DNA from: Candidatus Zhuqueibacterota bacterium
GTDB taxonomy: Bacteria > Zhuqueibacterota > Zhuqueibacteria > Residuimicrobiales > Residuimicrobiaceae
Direction of reading: 5' to 3'
Assembly (NCBI GenBank): GCA_963169875.1
Contig: CAUJEL010000016.1
Location: 1-46,396 of the forward strand
Length of the DNA stretch: 46,396 bases
In this document: positions 9,186 through 18,406 of the stretch, piece by piece
How positions within the stretch are numbered: the first letter of the stretch is position 1
How the letters are laid out: every line of letters begins with the position of its first letter
Notes under the pieces: generated by a model
Told to the model about the DNA's origin: nothing
Databases searched by the model: none
Seen by the model: only the letters and a program-made list of their open reading frames with translations
Translations under genes and position numbers: made by a program

Positions 9186-11063
9186 ATGGGCTTAAAAGTA
9201 ATCTTGAAGAAGAATCATTTTTCCTGTACAATTCCGGGCTCGTTGGTCTGGCTTTTGTTATATCTGGGCGGCGCTGCAGCGCAGCCCTCCGGCGGCCCCT
9301 ATGGGCCGATCCGGCAGAACTGGCCTGTGCCCAAAATCAGCGGCACGGTGTATTACGCTGCGCCCGATGGCTCCAGTCTGAACAGCGGTCAGCTGCTCAG
9401 TGAACCGACTTCCCTGGAAGCGGCCTGTAAACGCGCGAAAAGCGGCGACGCCATCCTCTTGCGCGGCGGCGTCTATCGCACCGGGAATCTCGTGCTCAAC
9501 CAGGGCATCCTCATCCAAGCCTGCGGCCGGGAAGAGCCGGTACTGAAAGGGACCCGCGTGGCCAGTGAGTGGCAAAATCTCGGCAACGGATTGTGGAAAA
9601 CCACCTGGTCCCCCCTCTTCCCGTCGCCGCCGCAGGACTGGTGGCGCAGAGATCGCGAGGGCAAAAAAACCCCCCTGCACCGTTTCAACAACGACATGGT
9701 ATTCGTAGATGGAAGATTCCTGCAATCGGCCGGGTGGGAAGGCGAAGTGGATGAGAACAGCTTTTTCATCGACTATGACGCCGGCGCGGTCTACATTGGC
9801 ATCGATCCCAAGGATCACATGGTGGAAATAACCGCCTGTGATGTTGCCATTCTGCGCACGACAGCGGCGCTGAATGGCATCCCATCGGACCGCAAAGGCT
9901 ATACGCTGCGGGGGTTGACGTTCACCCAGTACGCTTATCGCGCTCTGGAGATCGAGGGTACCAATCCGGAAGGCATCTCGCCGGAATCGCAGCACGGCAA
10001 AGAGGTCACCGGCACAACACTGGAGCACTGCACTATTTCTTACTGTTCTCGCGTTGCAGGTTATTTGCGCGGTGATGGCTTGACCATCCGCCACTGCCGC
10101 GTCAGCGACACCAGCACCGAGGGCATCTATATCCTCAGTTCCAATGATGTGCTGCTGGAAAAGAACATTTTTACGCGCAACAACATCGAACAGATCACCG
10201 GCTATTATCCGGCCGCAGTCAAAATTTTCAATCAGTGTTATCGTGTCACCTGCCGCGACAATCTGGTGATCGATCACCCCTATTCCAATGGCATCTGGTA
10301 CGACGTTGGCAACGTCGACGGCGTCTTTGTCAACAACTGGATCGAGGGAGTCGGTAATAACAAGAGCAACGTGCGCACTGACCAGCTCTGGCCCAGCGAT
10401 AATGGATTCTTTTTTGAAATATCCAAAGGTGCCGTTTGCGCAGGCAACGTTTTTGTGGACTGCGATCACGGCCTCATGATCCTCAACGCTTCCAATGTAT
10501 CCATGTATAACAATACCTTCATCAACAGCACCGCTTGCATTGGACGCAATGCGCGGGTTCCGGCGGGCGATCATTTTGGCTGGCATTCCAGCACCGGGCC
10601 CGATGTGGATGAGCGCGACGGGCACCTCTTTGTGAATAATCTGCTCTATGCGGATGATTCTATCAAGCGGCCATTATTGTTTGTCTGGCAGCCCGCAAGT
10701 CTGTGCGAGCGATTGCAGACGCCGATGCTGCAGCAGCTCGATCATAATGTCTATTTGGGTGGTTCCAGTAACCCGGCGCATCCGATGGTGCTGTGGAGTC
10801 CGGCGCAAAATACCGCGTGCCAGAGCAGTTTCTCCTCGGTGGCGGAACTGCGCGAAGCTTTTCCAGCCTTTGAAAAAAGCGGTTCTTCGCATCCGTCATA
10901 TGATACGCCGGTATTCCTGAGCAGGGAGTTGGGGCGCTATCAGCCTGTTGCCGGATTCCCGGGACATAAATCAGCACTGTCCCTGCCCAAGTCTCTGCTC
11001 AAGGTGCTCGGCAGGACCGGCAAAAACGCAGCGTACATTGGCGCATATCCCGTTCAGCCCTGA
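9186..11063 (+). CDS. Right-handed beta-helix protein, possible GH120-like beta-xylosidase
   Basis: From the ATG at 9186 (AGGTGA five bases upstream) this is a 625-residue exported protein with a hydrophobic segment ending LGGAAAQ. YYAAPDGSSLNSG is the usual start of DUF1565-type parallel beta-helices. Many short helix rungs follow (for example LEHCTISYCS, IRHCRVSDTS, MYNNTFINS). There is no T9SS domain. Two acidic sites, GIWYDVG (Asp near 372) and GFFFEISKG (Glu near 410), resemble by memory the LWLDW and FVEVSHG blocks that hold the catalytic Asp and Glu of GH120 beta-xylosidases. The overall length is also similar. Its place between GH51 and GH10 suggests xylan oligosaccharide cleavage. 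GH141 or a pectate-lyase-like enzyme are alternatives. The fold is confident; the activity is inferred. Confidence 0.7.
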   Translation: MGLKVILKKNHFSCTIPGSLVWLLLYLGGAAAQPSGGPYGPIRQNWPVPKISGTVYYAAPDGSSLNSGQLLSEPTSLEAACKRAKSGDAILLRGGVYRTGNLVLNQGILIQACGREEPVLKGTRVASEWQNLGNGLWKTTWSPLFPSPPQDWWRRDREGKKTPLHRFNNDMVFVDGRFLQSAGWEGEVDENSFFIDYDAGAVYIGIDPKDHMVEITACDVAILRTTAALNGIPSDRKGYTLRGLTFTQYAYRALEIEGTNPEGISPESQHGKEVTGTTLEHCTISYCSRVAGYLRGDGLTIRHCRVSDTSTEGIYILSSNDVLLEKNIFTRNNIEQITGYYPAAVKIFNQCYRVTCRDNLVIDHPYSNGIWYDVGNVDGVFVNNWIEGVGNNKSNVRTDQLWPSDNGFFFEISKGAVCAGNVFVDCDHGLMILNASNVSMYNNTFINSTACIGRNARVPAGDHFGWHSSTGPDVDERDGHLFVNNLLYADDSIKRPLLFVWQPASLCERLQTPMLQQLDHNVYLGGSSNPAHPMVLWSPAQNTACQSSFSSVAELREAFPAFEKSGSSHPSYDTPVFLSRELGRYQPVAGFPGHKSALSLPKSLLKVLGRTGKNAAYIGAYPVQP

Positions 11064-11162
11064 TGCCCGGCGATAAATGACTGGAGTTTTTTAAACAAAA
11101 TAATTATCTTTTGCTCAGGCTGCTGCAGTAATGGTTGATTTTTGATCTTTCAGAAAGCGAAC

Positions 11163-12770
11163 ATGATGAATTCCGTTAAAAATGCACGATCGCTTCATTT
11201 GCGTGAGCAGGGCGCAACCCGGTGGTTCAATTTTATCATAGTGCTGCTGGGCTTGCTATTGTCAGCTTCTTCCGTTTCGCAGGCGCAGCCCCTGGCCCAG
11301 GGACTCGACAAATTCCTCGGTTGCGCCACAGGCAGCGAGATCTGGCGCTATCTCAATAATTACTGGAATCAGGTGACGCCGGGTAACGACGGCAAATGGG
11401 GCTCAGTGGAATGGTCGCGCGGTGTCTATAACTGGACCAACCTCGACAAAATCTACCGCTATGCCACCACCCGCAACCTGCCTTACAAGCACCATACCCT
11501 GATTTGGGGACAGCAGCAGCCGGGCTGGATCGACGGACTCTCCATTCCAGACCAACGCAAGGCCATAGAAGATTGGATCAAGGCGGTGGGAGAACGCTAC
11601 CCGGCCATGGCATATGTGGATGTGGTGAATGAGCCCCTGCGCGCGCCCGCCTCGTATAAAGCGGCCCTGGGTGGCGATGGCGCCACCGGATGGGATTGGG
11701 TCATCACCTCTTTTCAATTGGCGCGACAGTACTGCGCACCCGGAGTGAAGCTCCTCGTGAACGAGTACAATATTCTCTCGGACAACCAGGTCACCAGCAA
11801 TTATATCGCCCTCATCAATCTGCTGAAGGATCGCGGCCTCATCGACGGCATCGGCATTCAGGGTCACTATTTCGAATTCCGCAGCGACATGAACGCCGCC
11901 AATCCATATGTTTACAGCATCGCCACGCTCAAGGCCAACCTCGACCGCCTTGGCGCACTGGGTCTGCCGATTTACATCACCGAATTCGACATCGACGAGC
12001 CCAACGACGAGAATCAGCTGGCGCAATACAAAATTTACTTTCCCCTGTTCTGGAGCCATCCGGCCGTGCAAGGCATTACCTTGTGGGGATATATCCAGGG
12101 GGATGTTTGGAATTCGCATCCGAATACCTACCTGCTGCTGGCCAACGGAGCTGAACGGCCGGCCCTCAAATGGCTGCGCACCTTTCTGGTGAGTCCGCCC
12201 GTGCCAGTCACCATCTCCCCGGCCGGCTCGACCGGAGGCATACGCAATCCGCTGTTCGTGTGGCGCACAAGCAAAACTGCCATTTCTTACCGGTTCCAGA
12301 TTGCGACCACTAACCAATTTACAAGTCCGGAAATTGACACCACGGTGACCGACACGCTTTTGTATGTGCCGCCCCTGGAGACGAACAAGCGGTATTTTTG
12401 GCGGGTCAATGCATCCAATGACAAGGGAACGAGTGAATTTTCAGCGGCGGTGGGATTCATGACCGGCGAGCTGATCAATGCAGTAGCAGCCAGACCCGGT
12501 ATGCCGGTGGCTTTCACACTGGCGCAGAATTATCCCAATCCCTTCAATCCAGGGACGAATATCACTTTTTCACTGGCTCATGACGGAATGGTGGAACTAA
12601 CGGTCTATGATATGCTCGGATGCAGGATCGCCACACTGGTCAACGCTAAAATGGCAGCGGGTGAGCACATCATACCGTTTGACGGCAGCCGGTTGCAATC
12701 GGGTAGTTATTTCTACACGCTTAGAATAGCCGGAAAGCAGCAAACGCGAAAAATGTTGCTGATCAAATGA
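11163..12770 (+). CDS. GH10 endo-1,4-beta-xylanase with Ig/FN3-like module and T9SS domain
   Basis: Second xylanase of the cluster. Taking the ATG at 11163, the 535-residue protein has a long basic n-region, then a hydrophobic stretch cut near SVSQAQ. The compact GH10 barrel (about 48-370) shows KHHTLIWGQQQP, the acid/base Glu in DVVNEPL (about 157) and the nucleophile Glu in ITEFDID (about 274). The conserved LWGYIQGD near 320 keeps the Trp of the aglycone wall. A single beta-sandwich module (about 370-455, PVTISPAGSTGG to AAVGFMTG) is followed by a T9SS sorting domain (QNYPNPFNPGT). It lacks the insertions seen in the other GH10 of this cluster, so the two are distinct subtypes and not recent duplicates. 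It is the last + strand gene before the long spacer. Confidence 0.93.
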   Translation: MMNSVKNARSLHLREQGATRWFNFIIVLLGLLLSASSVSQAQPLAQGLDKFLGCATGSEIWRYLNNYWNQVTPGNDGKWGSVEWSRGVYNWTNLDKIYRYATTRNLPYKHHTLIWGQQQPGWIDGLSIPDQRKAIEDWIKAVGERYPAMAYVDVVNEPLRAPASYKAALGGDGATGWDWVITSFQLARQYCAPGVKLLVNEYNILSDNQVTSNYIALINLLKDRGLIDGIGIQGHYFEFRSDMNAANPYVYSIATLKANLDRLGALGLPIYITEFDIDEPNDENQLAQYKIYFPLFWSHPAVQGITLWGYIQGDVWNSHPNTYLLLANGAERPALKWLRTFLVSPPVPVTISPAGSTGGIRNPLFVWRTSKTAISYRFQIATTNQFTSPEIDTTVTDTLLYVPPLETNKRYFWRVNASNDKGTSEFSAAVGFMTGELINAVAARPGMPVAFTLAQNYPNPFNPGTNITFSLAHDGMVELTVYDMLGCRIATLVNAKMAAGEHIIPFDGSRLQSGSYFYTLRIAGKQQTRKMLLIK

Positions 12771-13171
12771 TTTTGCAGGGTGAGCCTCAGCGCATTTTGC
12801 ACTTTGTGCCGCACCCTGCTAGAATATCCTGTGTGTAAGCATTTCTTAACCAGGCGCCAAGCAGACGCGCACGCAAGAGGCTATTTGCCAAAAGATTCCT
12901 GCTGAATGACCGCATTGGGGATTTTGCATGAGCGCTTTCCGGAGGGCGAATGTTGGGCGCCTCAGTGCAGACAGGATCCAACCCCAATATCCTGGCAGTT
13001 GGCGCACACCTTGACTTGTTACCCCGAACCTGCTGTTGATCGGTTGCTTTTGTCTGTCTCTGTGTCCATGTGGTTAGTCCCTTTCACCACCGGGGCGTGT
13101 TAAAATTGAGAGGGCAGCCATTCCGGCAGGAAGATCAGGATACTCTGCTGATGGTTTATTCCTGGATCGAC

Positions 13172-13214
13172 AAAAAAAATCCCGGGCTCGCTTGATGCGA
13201 AACACCCGGGATTT
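13172..13214 (-). terminator. Minus-strand intrinsic terminator
   Basis: AAATCCCGGG (13177-13186) and CCCGGGATTT (13205-13214) are perfect complements. The inner sequence allows a further CGC/GCG pairing. On the minus strand the stem runs into eight T (complement of 13172-13179). It lies about 355 bases after the xylA stop and is the best candidate end for that transcript. Confidence 0.6.
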
Positions 13215-13267
13215 CCCGTATTTCACCACAGCCTGCTCTCGCGGATTGGACTGTGCGTCTTGTTAGT

Positions 13268-13326
13268 GTGGGTGAACACCCACCCTATTGAACCTCCCTG
13301 CCGCAGGCGGTGGGCTGGCGCCCACC
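13268..13326. repeat. Pair of small G/C palindromes
   Basis: GTGGGTG-AA-CACCCAC (13268-13283) and GGTGGGC-TGGC-GCCCACC (13309-13326) lie 25 bases apart. They resemble the GGGCTCC/GGAGCCC palindrome near 23154-23232. This suggests a dispersed intergenic repeat family; the relation is by eye only. Confidence 0.5.
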
Positions 13327-13569
13327 CTGCCCTCCTCCCCTGCAGGAAGCAGTGATTCCACCTCATCCTCGAAAATTTGTCCTGGCCTGAATGATTCACC
13401 GCCCAAATGCGGAGAAACGCAAGATATGCACAGGACACAAATAAAATCGTTTTTCCAAAACCCCGAGCAGAGCAGATCGATGTATTCCGCCCGCGGCGGT
13501 TATGTCATTCCCAGCTCAGTTCGGGCATGCGGGTGAGCCGCGTCTGCGTCCAGTCCGTTTGCTTCTTTG

Positions 13570-14889
13570 CTAGTGAATATAGTTATTGATCAGATTCTCC
13601 AGCATCTCCAGCCGGCCGCTTTTCATCCTGGGCAAGCCGTTGTCGAGGACATATTTCTCCAACTCGACAAAATTCGTCTGGCCCGCCATGATTTTGGCGC
13701 CAATGCCGCTAGTATAACTGGCATAACGCTCGGCAATAAAGCCGCTCAGCGCTTTATCCTCGATGATCTGTTGCGCGATCAGGAGCCCGCGGGCAAAAGC
13801 GTCCATGCCGCCGATGTGGGCATGGAACAGATCGACCGGATCGATGGAGCTGCGTCGCGGATGGGCATCGAAATTCAAACCGCCGCTGCCGAGACCGTTC
13901 TGATTGAGAATGACCAGCATGGCCAGCGTCGTGGCATAGAGATCGGTGGGAAACTGATCCGTATCCCAGCCGAGCAGAAGGTCACCGCGGTTGGCGTCGA
14001 CGCTGCCGAGTTTGCCGGCGATGGAGGCCACGGTCAATTCGTGTTCGAACGTATGCCCCGCCAGGGTGGCGTGATTGGCTTCGACATTGAGTTTGAAATA
14101 ATCGATGAGATCGTACTGACGTAAAAAGGCGAGCGTTGTGGCTGAATCCGTATCATATTGATGTTTGCTCGGTTCGCACGGTTTCGGCTCGATGAGGAAC
14201 TGGCCTTTGAACCCGATCTTTTTGGCATAATCAACCGCCATATGAAAAAAGCGCGCCAGCTGTTCCTGTTCATGTTTCATGTCGGTGTTCAGCAGCGATT
14301 CATAGCCTTCGCGTCCGCCCCAAAAGACATAATTCTCGCCGCCCAGCGCCAGCGTGGCATCGAGGGCATTCTTCACCTGCGCAGCGGCCAGCGCAAAGAT
14401 ATGCGCATCCGGATTGGTCGAAGCCCCGGAGGTAAAAATAGGGTCCCCGAACAGATTGGCCGTGCCCCAGAGCAGCTTGACGCCCGTTTCTTTCTGCAGC
14501 TGTTTGGCGTAATCGACGATGACCTGGAGATTTTTGCAGGATTGGGCAAAGGTGGCGCCCGCAGGGGCGATGTCGCGATCGTGGAAGCAGTAATAATCGA
14601 CGCCCAGTTTCTGGAAAAACTCGAAAGCGGCGTCCATGGTCTCACGGGCGCGATCCAGCGGATCGCTCGCCTGCAACCATTCTCGCACAAAGCTGGCGCT
14701 GCCGAACATGTCCGAGCCATCCCCCTTCATGGTGTGCCAGTAGGCCACCGAAAATCGCAGGTGCTCTGCCATGGTCTTGTTGCCGACCTTTTGATCTTTA
14801 TTGTAATATTTGAAGGCCAGCGGATTTTTTGAAGCCTTTCCCTCAAAGGGAATCACTTTGGTAATTTCGGGAAAATAGGTCTTTGCCAT
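13570..14889 (-). CDS. xylA: Xylose isomerase
   Basis: Converts D-xylose to D-xylulose in the cytoplasm, the entry step for xylose released by the neighbouring xylanolytic enzymes. The 439-residue length fits the large class II enzymes. Visible catalytic and metal residues are His in CFHDRD (about 103) with its Asp partner, [10 protein letters not shown] (about 188-196), the metal Glu in LIEPKPCEP (about 234), Glu and His in [12 protein letters not shown] (about 270-273), and Asp residues in SVDANRGD and GWDTDQ (about 298-311). No signal peptide. It is transcribed toward the xylan cluster and follows a mannanase gene across an AT-rich spacer, so it probably has its own promoter. No xylulokinase lies in the window. 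Assignment is firm. Confidence 0.97.
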   Translation of the reverse strand: MAKTYFPEITKVIPFEGKASKNPLAFKYYNKDQKVGNKTMAEHLRFSVAYWHTMKGDGSDMFGSASFVREWLQASDPLDRARETMDAAFEFFQKLGVDYYCFHDRDIAPAGATFAQSCKNLQVIVDYAKQLQKETGVKLLWGTANLFGDPIFTSGASTNPDAHIFALAAAQVKNALDATLALGGENYVFWGGREGYESLLNTDMKHEQEQLARFFHMAVDYAKKIGFKGQFLIEPKPCEPSKHQYDTDSATTLAFLRQYDLIDYFKLNVEANHATLAGHTFEHELTVASIAGKLGSVDANRGDLLLGWDTDQFPTDLYATTLAMLVILNQNGLGSGGLNFDAHPRRSSIDPVDLFHAHIGGMDAFARGLLIAQQIIEDKALSGFIAERYASYTSGIGAKIMAGQTNFVELEKYVLDNGLPRMKSGRLEMLENLINNYIH

Positions 14890-15209
14890 AATCGTATGTC
14901 CTGTTGATAGTCTATCTGTGCTACATGCCCTGGAGTTCTGACGTTCTCATATAATTCGAAATATCATATCAGTAGTGTCCCAACGTTATAATAAAATGAA
15001 CCCCCTATAATATTAATTTATTTTATCTTAGGAGCCACTATTACTGGGGATCAATTTCAATTAAAAAAGTCCATTCTAAAGTGCACTTTACTGAACTTAT
15101 ACCCTTTTATTCAGGATACTGGGACATTACTGATATCATATATATTCAGTTCAATTAAATTTGAACCGTTTTAGAATACATATTTTTCTTCAAAATGTCA
15201 AGCAAAAAA
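14890..15209 (-). promoter_or_regulatory. AT-rich upstream region of xylA
   Basis: This 320-base spacer separates the GH26 stop from the xylA start on the same strand and is much more AT-rich than its surroundings. It must hold any xylA promoter and operator. Most of it (14966-15136) is a MITE-like element. I could not identify a specific promoter or a regulator-binding palindrome with confidence. Confidence 0.4.
14966..15136. mobile_element. MITE-like element with 17-bp terminal inverted repeats
   Basis: ATATCAGTAGTGTCCCA (14966-14982) and TGGGACATTACTGATAT (15120-15136) are inverted copies matching at 16 of 17 positions. They bound a 171-base AT-rich, non-coding piece. ATATCAT occurs at both outer ends (14961-14967 and 15133-15139), but it overlaps the repeat arms, so a clean target-site duplication is not proven. 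It may be a non-autonomous transposon remnant, or a large operator-like palindrome. Confidence 0.5.
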
Positions 15210-18107
15210 TCAACGCAGCAGCAGCATACGATTAATAATCCGCGATTTATCAGCAGTGAGCCGGTAAAAATAGACGCCGGAAGCTAATCCATCGCCCCGA
15301 AAAAGGACCTGGTGCTCGCCTGCCTGTAACCGGCCCTCGCATAGCGTCATCACCAGGCGGCCGCTGAGGTCAAATAGCTCCAGCTTCACAGACGCAGACC
15401 GCCCCAGACGAAACCTGATGACCGTCTCGGGATTGAATGGATTCGGATAATTCTGCATCAAGGTGAATTCATGGGGAGCCTTAGCTGGCTCGCCGTGCAC
15501 GGTGCTGAGATAATCTGCCAATGTATAAACCGGCGGCAGCTGATCAGCGTCGTGGTAGCGCCAGGAGCTGCCCAGATTGAGGTACATGGTACTGGCATCA
15601 AATACACGGGCGTCGAATGAAAGATCCGCATTGGCAACGTCCGCACTGTGAATCTCAACCGCAAGATGATTGATGCCCGTATTTAACAGCGCAATGGCGG
15701 CGGGCGTGAACATGTAAATGGAATTGGTCTTGACGACGCTTTTCGCCGCGGTGTCGTGCCGGATCAGCGTATCCGGCATGTTGAACCGCGTCAATTCCCT
15801 GTTATTGAGATAGACCACGGCGCCGTCATGGCATTTCACGAGCAGACCGAGTTTATCGACCGGCTGCGGCAGCGAAAACGAGGTCACAAAATAGAGGGTT
15901 TTTGCCGCTGCCGTCATTGTCGTATTCCCCCCTGTCCCGCCATGACCGAGAGGCGCGGCCCCGCTCTTCCAGGTGTGCGAGGGGTAACGCTCATCGTACC
16001 AGGGGATGTTGCGCTGCAGCGTGTCCACCTTGATCGTGATTTTCACCGCCTGAGGTATCTCATTGCCGCTGAGGTCGATAGCGCGAATGAATAGAGTCTG
16101 CTCTTGTCCCTGACTCAAGGCCATGGTGGTGCTGTGCTTGAAGCCGCCCTGGCCGTTGCTGAAGGACCGCGGCAGAGCGCTGTAAGGCAGATCGCTGCTG
16201 CCGTAGCGCAGGTGGGCGCGCTCGTCGGTCTCCAGGTAGAGCGTGACCAGCGTATCCGTGGAAACGAAAAAAGGGTCCGGCTGACTGGTGAATCGCGGCG
16301 GTTGTACATCCGACCCGGGCCGGATGTACATGGGCGGCAGATCGGACTCGAAGGTGGTACGGGGGTCATTGTAGAAATCGATGAAACCCGGCACCGTGGC
16401 ATGGCCGGGATAGGGCGCAAAAAAGTGCGTAGTCGATGCATTTCGCCACACTATGGCATAGCTCATCTGTGCAGCCAGGGGATCGTCAATGAACGGTGGC
16501 AACAGGTAGCGATTGAACCAGGCGGGCTCGGGCAGATTTTCATAGCCCACTTCGGTCAAAGCAGCTACTTTGGCGCGCTCCCGCGCCAGCTCGGCCGGGA
16601 TGTGCATGGTATTAATGAACGCAGTTTGTCTCTGATCCAGGGGCGCCCAATAATAAAAGTCCATACCAAGGATATCGATATAGTCGTCGCCCGGATATAT
16701 CTTTAGATAACTGTTGCGGGTGGTGAAGCTTATGGGTGAGATGGCATAGATGAGATTATGCACGTTGAGCGAATCACGCAGATAGGTGACCGTGAATTGC
16801 CATATCTGGTTGTATTCTTCTGCCGAACAGTTATTGGTCCCCCACCAGAAGGCGCCGCTGTCGTGTTCATGGTAGGGGCGAAAGATGATGGGGATGCTGT
16901 GACCGTCCTCGCCGCGCAGTCCCTTGAGGAAACGGGCGATGCGGGTGAGGCGGTTTTTGTAAAAGTCGTGATAGGTGCCGCCTGGCAGCAGGGTGATCAC
17001 CACATTGTCACTGATGTCCTTGCCGTAAAAACTGCGGCCTCTGGGATCGTATTGATGCCAGCAGAGCGTATTAACGCCTCCCCTGGCGAAGGCCGATTTA
17101 ATGCGATAGGTGAAACGCCCCATCTCCTGAGCTGAGCCGCGGTCGACGGTGTTCATATCCCAGCCATAAAGCGCCGGGTAATCGCCGCAGACGTCCTTGA
17201 CATCGGAGCGATCATCGTCGCCCTTCCAGCCGACGCCATAACCGGTGGCATCGTGCATGCCGAAGAGCAGCCGCTGGCCGCAGCCTTGTTCCAGATTCTG
17301 ATAGAGGTACTTTGTCTTGGGAGAAGCCAGGGGATCGATCAATCCGGGATTGGGGATGTTGGCCTGTTTCTCCAATTCCACGCAGGCATCCAGCAGCTCC
17401 CATTCGGCCTGATCGTATTCGGCCTGGGTTGCGTTCGCCTTATCCGCGATGCCCCGGGCCCGGCCGATTTCGGCCAGCAGAGCGGTGCGTGCGCCCGCCG
17501 GGTATTCGCCCTCGCCGATGCCGTCAGCAGAATACAGGTGGAGCGCAGTCGCGGCGTCGAGCGCTGAGATCAGGGCACTGCGATCCGCGGTGATGCTGCC
17601 GGCCGCGGCATCCCCCAGACAGAGATCCTCGAAATAGACGACGCCCGAATTGGGCGCCGTGGTGCCGCCGTCGAGATACATATAAATACGGTTGATGACG
17701 GTTTCACCTCCGGGCGCCAGTGTGAAGGTATAGTCATGCCAGGCATTGTCACCGGGCAGCAGTTGCGGCAGCCAGTTGTCGTTGCCATCGCTGTAGATCG
17801 GTTTGAACACCAGCTCGCAGGCCACGCTCGATCTAGCCTTGAGGGTGATATGGGGCTCAGTGCCCACATCGACCAAAGGCGGGGTGAAATTGAAATTGTC
17901 CCACTCCGTGGAAGTCGCGGTGCGATTATAACTGATGCGCAGGGTGCCGTTCGTCTCCGCCAGGGCGAAGGTGCCGCTGTTGGGCGCCTCCCAGCCGGTG
18001 AGGATATTGTCGTTGAAATCTTCCTTGAAACCGGTGATCTGGGACCAGAGAATGGTGGTCACAAACAGGGACAACAGAGCTGCGATAATGGTCCATTTTT
18101 TGTACAT
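15210..18107 (-). CDS. GH26 beta-mannanase, multidomain, T9SS-secreted
   Basis: Endo-acting beta-1,4-mannan hydrolase of 965 residues. Order: signal peptide (cut near ILWSQ); N-terminal beta-sandwich (about 25-165, FKEDFNDN to YFEDLCLGD) that looks like a carbohydrate-binding module; a helical FIVAR-like spacer (about 175-250); GH26 barrel (about 265-605). The acid/base Glu is in IIFRPYHEHDSGAFWWG (about 414) and the nucleophile Glu in ALTEVGYE (about 519). Next come an Ig/chitobiase-like module (about 610-700), a galactose-binding-like module (about 700-870) and a T9SS sorting domain (QNYPNPFNPET). An AGAGGA lies 3-4 bases before the ATG. The HEHD acid/base loop differs from the commoner HEMN or HEAE versions, so the fine specificity (mannan, glucomannan or another beta-glycan) is open. 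Confidence 0.88.
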   Translation of the reverse strand: MYKKWTIIAALLSLFVTTILWSQITGFKEDFNDNILTGWEAPNSGTFALAETNGTLRISYNRTATSTEWDNFNFTPPLVDVGTEPHITLKARSSVACELVFKPIYSDGNDNWLPQLLPGDNAWHDYTFTLAPGGETVINRIYMYLDGGTTAPNSGVVYFEDLCLGDAAAGSITADRSALISALDAATALHLYSADGIGEGEYPAGARTALLAEIGRARGIADKANATQAEYDQAEWELLDACVELEKQANIPNPGLIDPLASPKTKYLYQNLEQGCGQRLLFGMHDATGYGVGWKGDDDRSDVKDVCGDYPALYGWDMNTVDRGSAQEMGRFTYRIKSAFARGGVNTLCWHQYDPRGRSFYGKDISDNVVITLLPGGTYHDFYKNRLTRIARFLKGLRGEDGHSIPIIFRPYHEHDSGAFWWGTNNCSAEEYNQIWQFTVTYLRDSLNVHNLIYAISPISFTTRNSYLKIYPGDDYIDILGMDFYYWAPLDQRQTAFINTMHIPAELARERAKVAALTEVGYENLPEPAWFNRYLLPPFIDDPLAAQMSYAIVWRNASTTHFFAPYPGHATVPGFIDFYNDPRTTFESDLPPMYIRPGSDVQPPRFTSQPDPFFVSTDTLVTLYLETDERAHLRYGSSDLPYSALPRSFSNGQGGFKHSTTMALSQGQEQTLFIRAIDLSGNEIPQAVKITIKVDTLQRNIPWYDERYPSHTWKSGAAPLGHGGTGGNTTMTAAAKTLYFVTSFSLPQPVDKLGLLVKCHDGAVVYLNNRELTRFNMPDTLIRHDTAAKSVVKTNSIYMFTPAAIALLNTGINHLAVEIHSADVANADLSFDARVFDASTMYLNLGSSWRYHDADQLPPVYTLADYLSTVHGEPAKAPHEFTLMQNYPNPFNPETVIRFRLGRSASVKLELFDLSGRLVMTLCEGRLQAGEHQVLFRGDGLASGVYFYRLTADKSRIINRMLLLR

Positions 18108-18251
18108 CTGTTCCTCTTTCTATCCGTTTCCATTCATAAACCGCCGGGCGCGCCGAGGCCGCCGAGCTGATTTTTTTATGATTATCGAGATATTTTTGAA
18201 TCGAATTTCATCTCATTTATTTAAGTTGCATCAATGCCATTTTTATGTTTT

Positions 18252-18290
18252 TCTTGTCTTTGAGTGCCTCTGCGTCCCCGGCGGTGAGAA
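18252..18290 (-). repeat. Dispersed CTCTGCGTC-type repeat copy
   Basis: TTGTCTTTGAGTGCCTCTGCGTCCCCGGCGGTGA reads, on the other strand, as a degenerate run of CGC(A/C)GAG-like units. It matches the style of the copy at 43391-43422 in opposite orientation. It lies in the 299-base spacer before the GH26 gene, in which nothing else is recognised. Confidence 0.45.
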
Positions 18291-18406
18291 ATTCAGGCCA
18301 GCATGGTTTATGACTCAGAAAAGAACAATATGCCAAATCCAAAAGCACCGGCAGGGTATCCGCTTAAGAAAACAGGGCGTCGATGCCGCGCACGTTTGCC
18401 GAGTGG

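Larger units (their letters stand above)
12771..13569. other. 800-base spacer between convergent xylan and xylA genes
   Basis: No convincing coding sequence. Near the left end GCAGGGTG (12775-12782) can pair with CACCCTGC (12812-12819) just after the GH10 stop; it has no T-run but may end that transcript. A minus-strand terminator-like hairpin and two small palindromes lie inside and are listed separately. The rest shows nothing recognisable and may be decayed sequence. Confidence 0.6.

Noticed and set aside
9258-10625. Minus-strand 455-codon frame opposite the beta-helix gene
   Set aside because: Antisense shadow without motifs or start signals; the + strand frame has a ribosome-binding site, signal peptide and beta-helix rungs.
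12906-13103. Small + strand frame in the 800-base spacer
   Set aside because: No ribosome-binding site and no recognisable protein features; probably chance.
18108-18406. T-run at 18171-18177 as a terminator
   Set aside because: The T-run is on the + strand, where no gene ends, and the preceding GC-rich sequence does not form a convincing stem.
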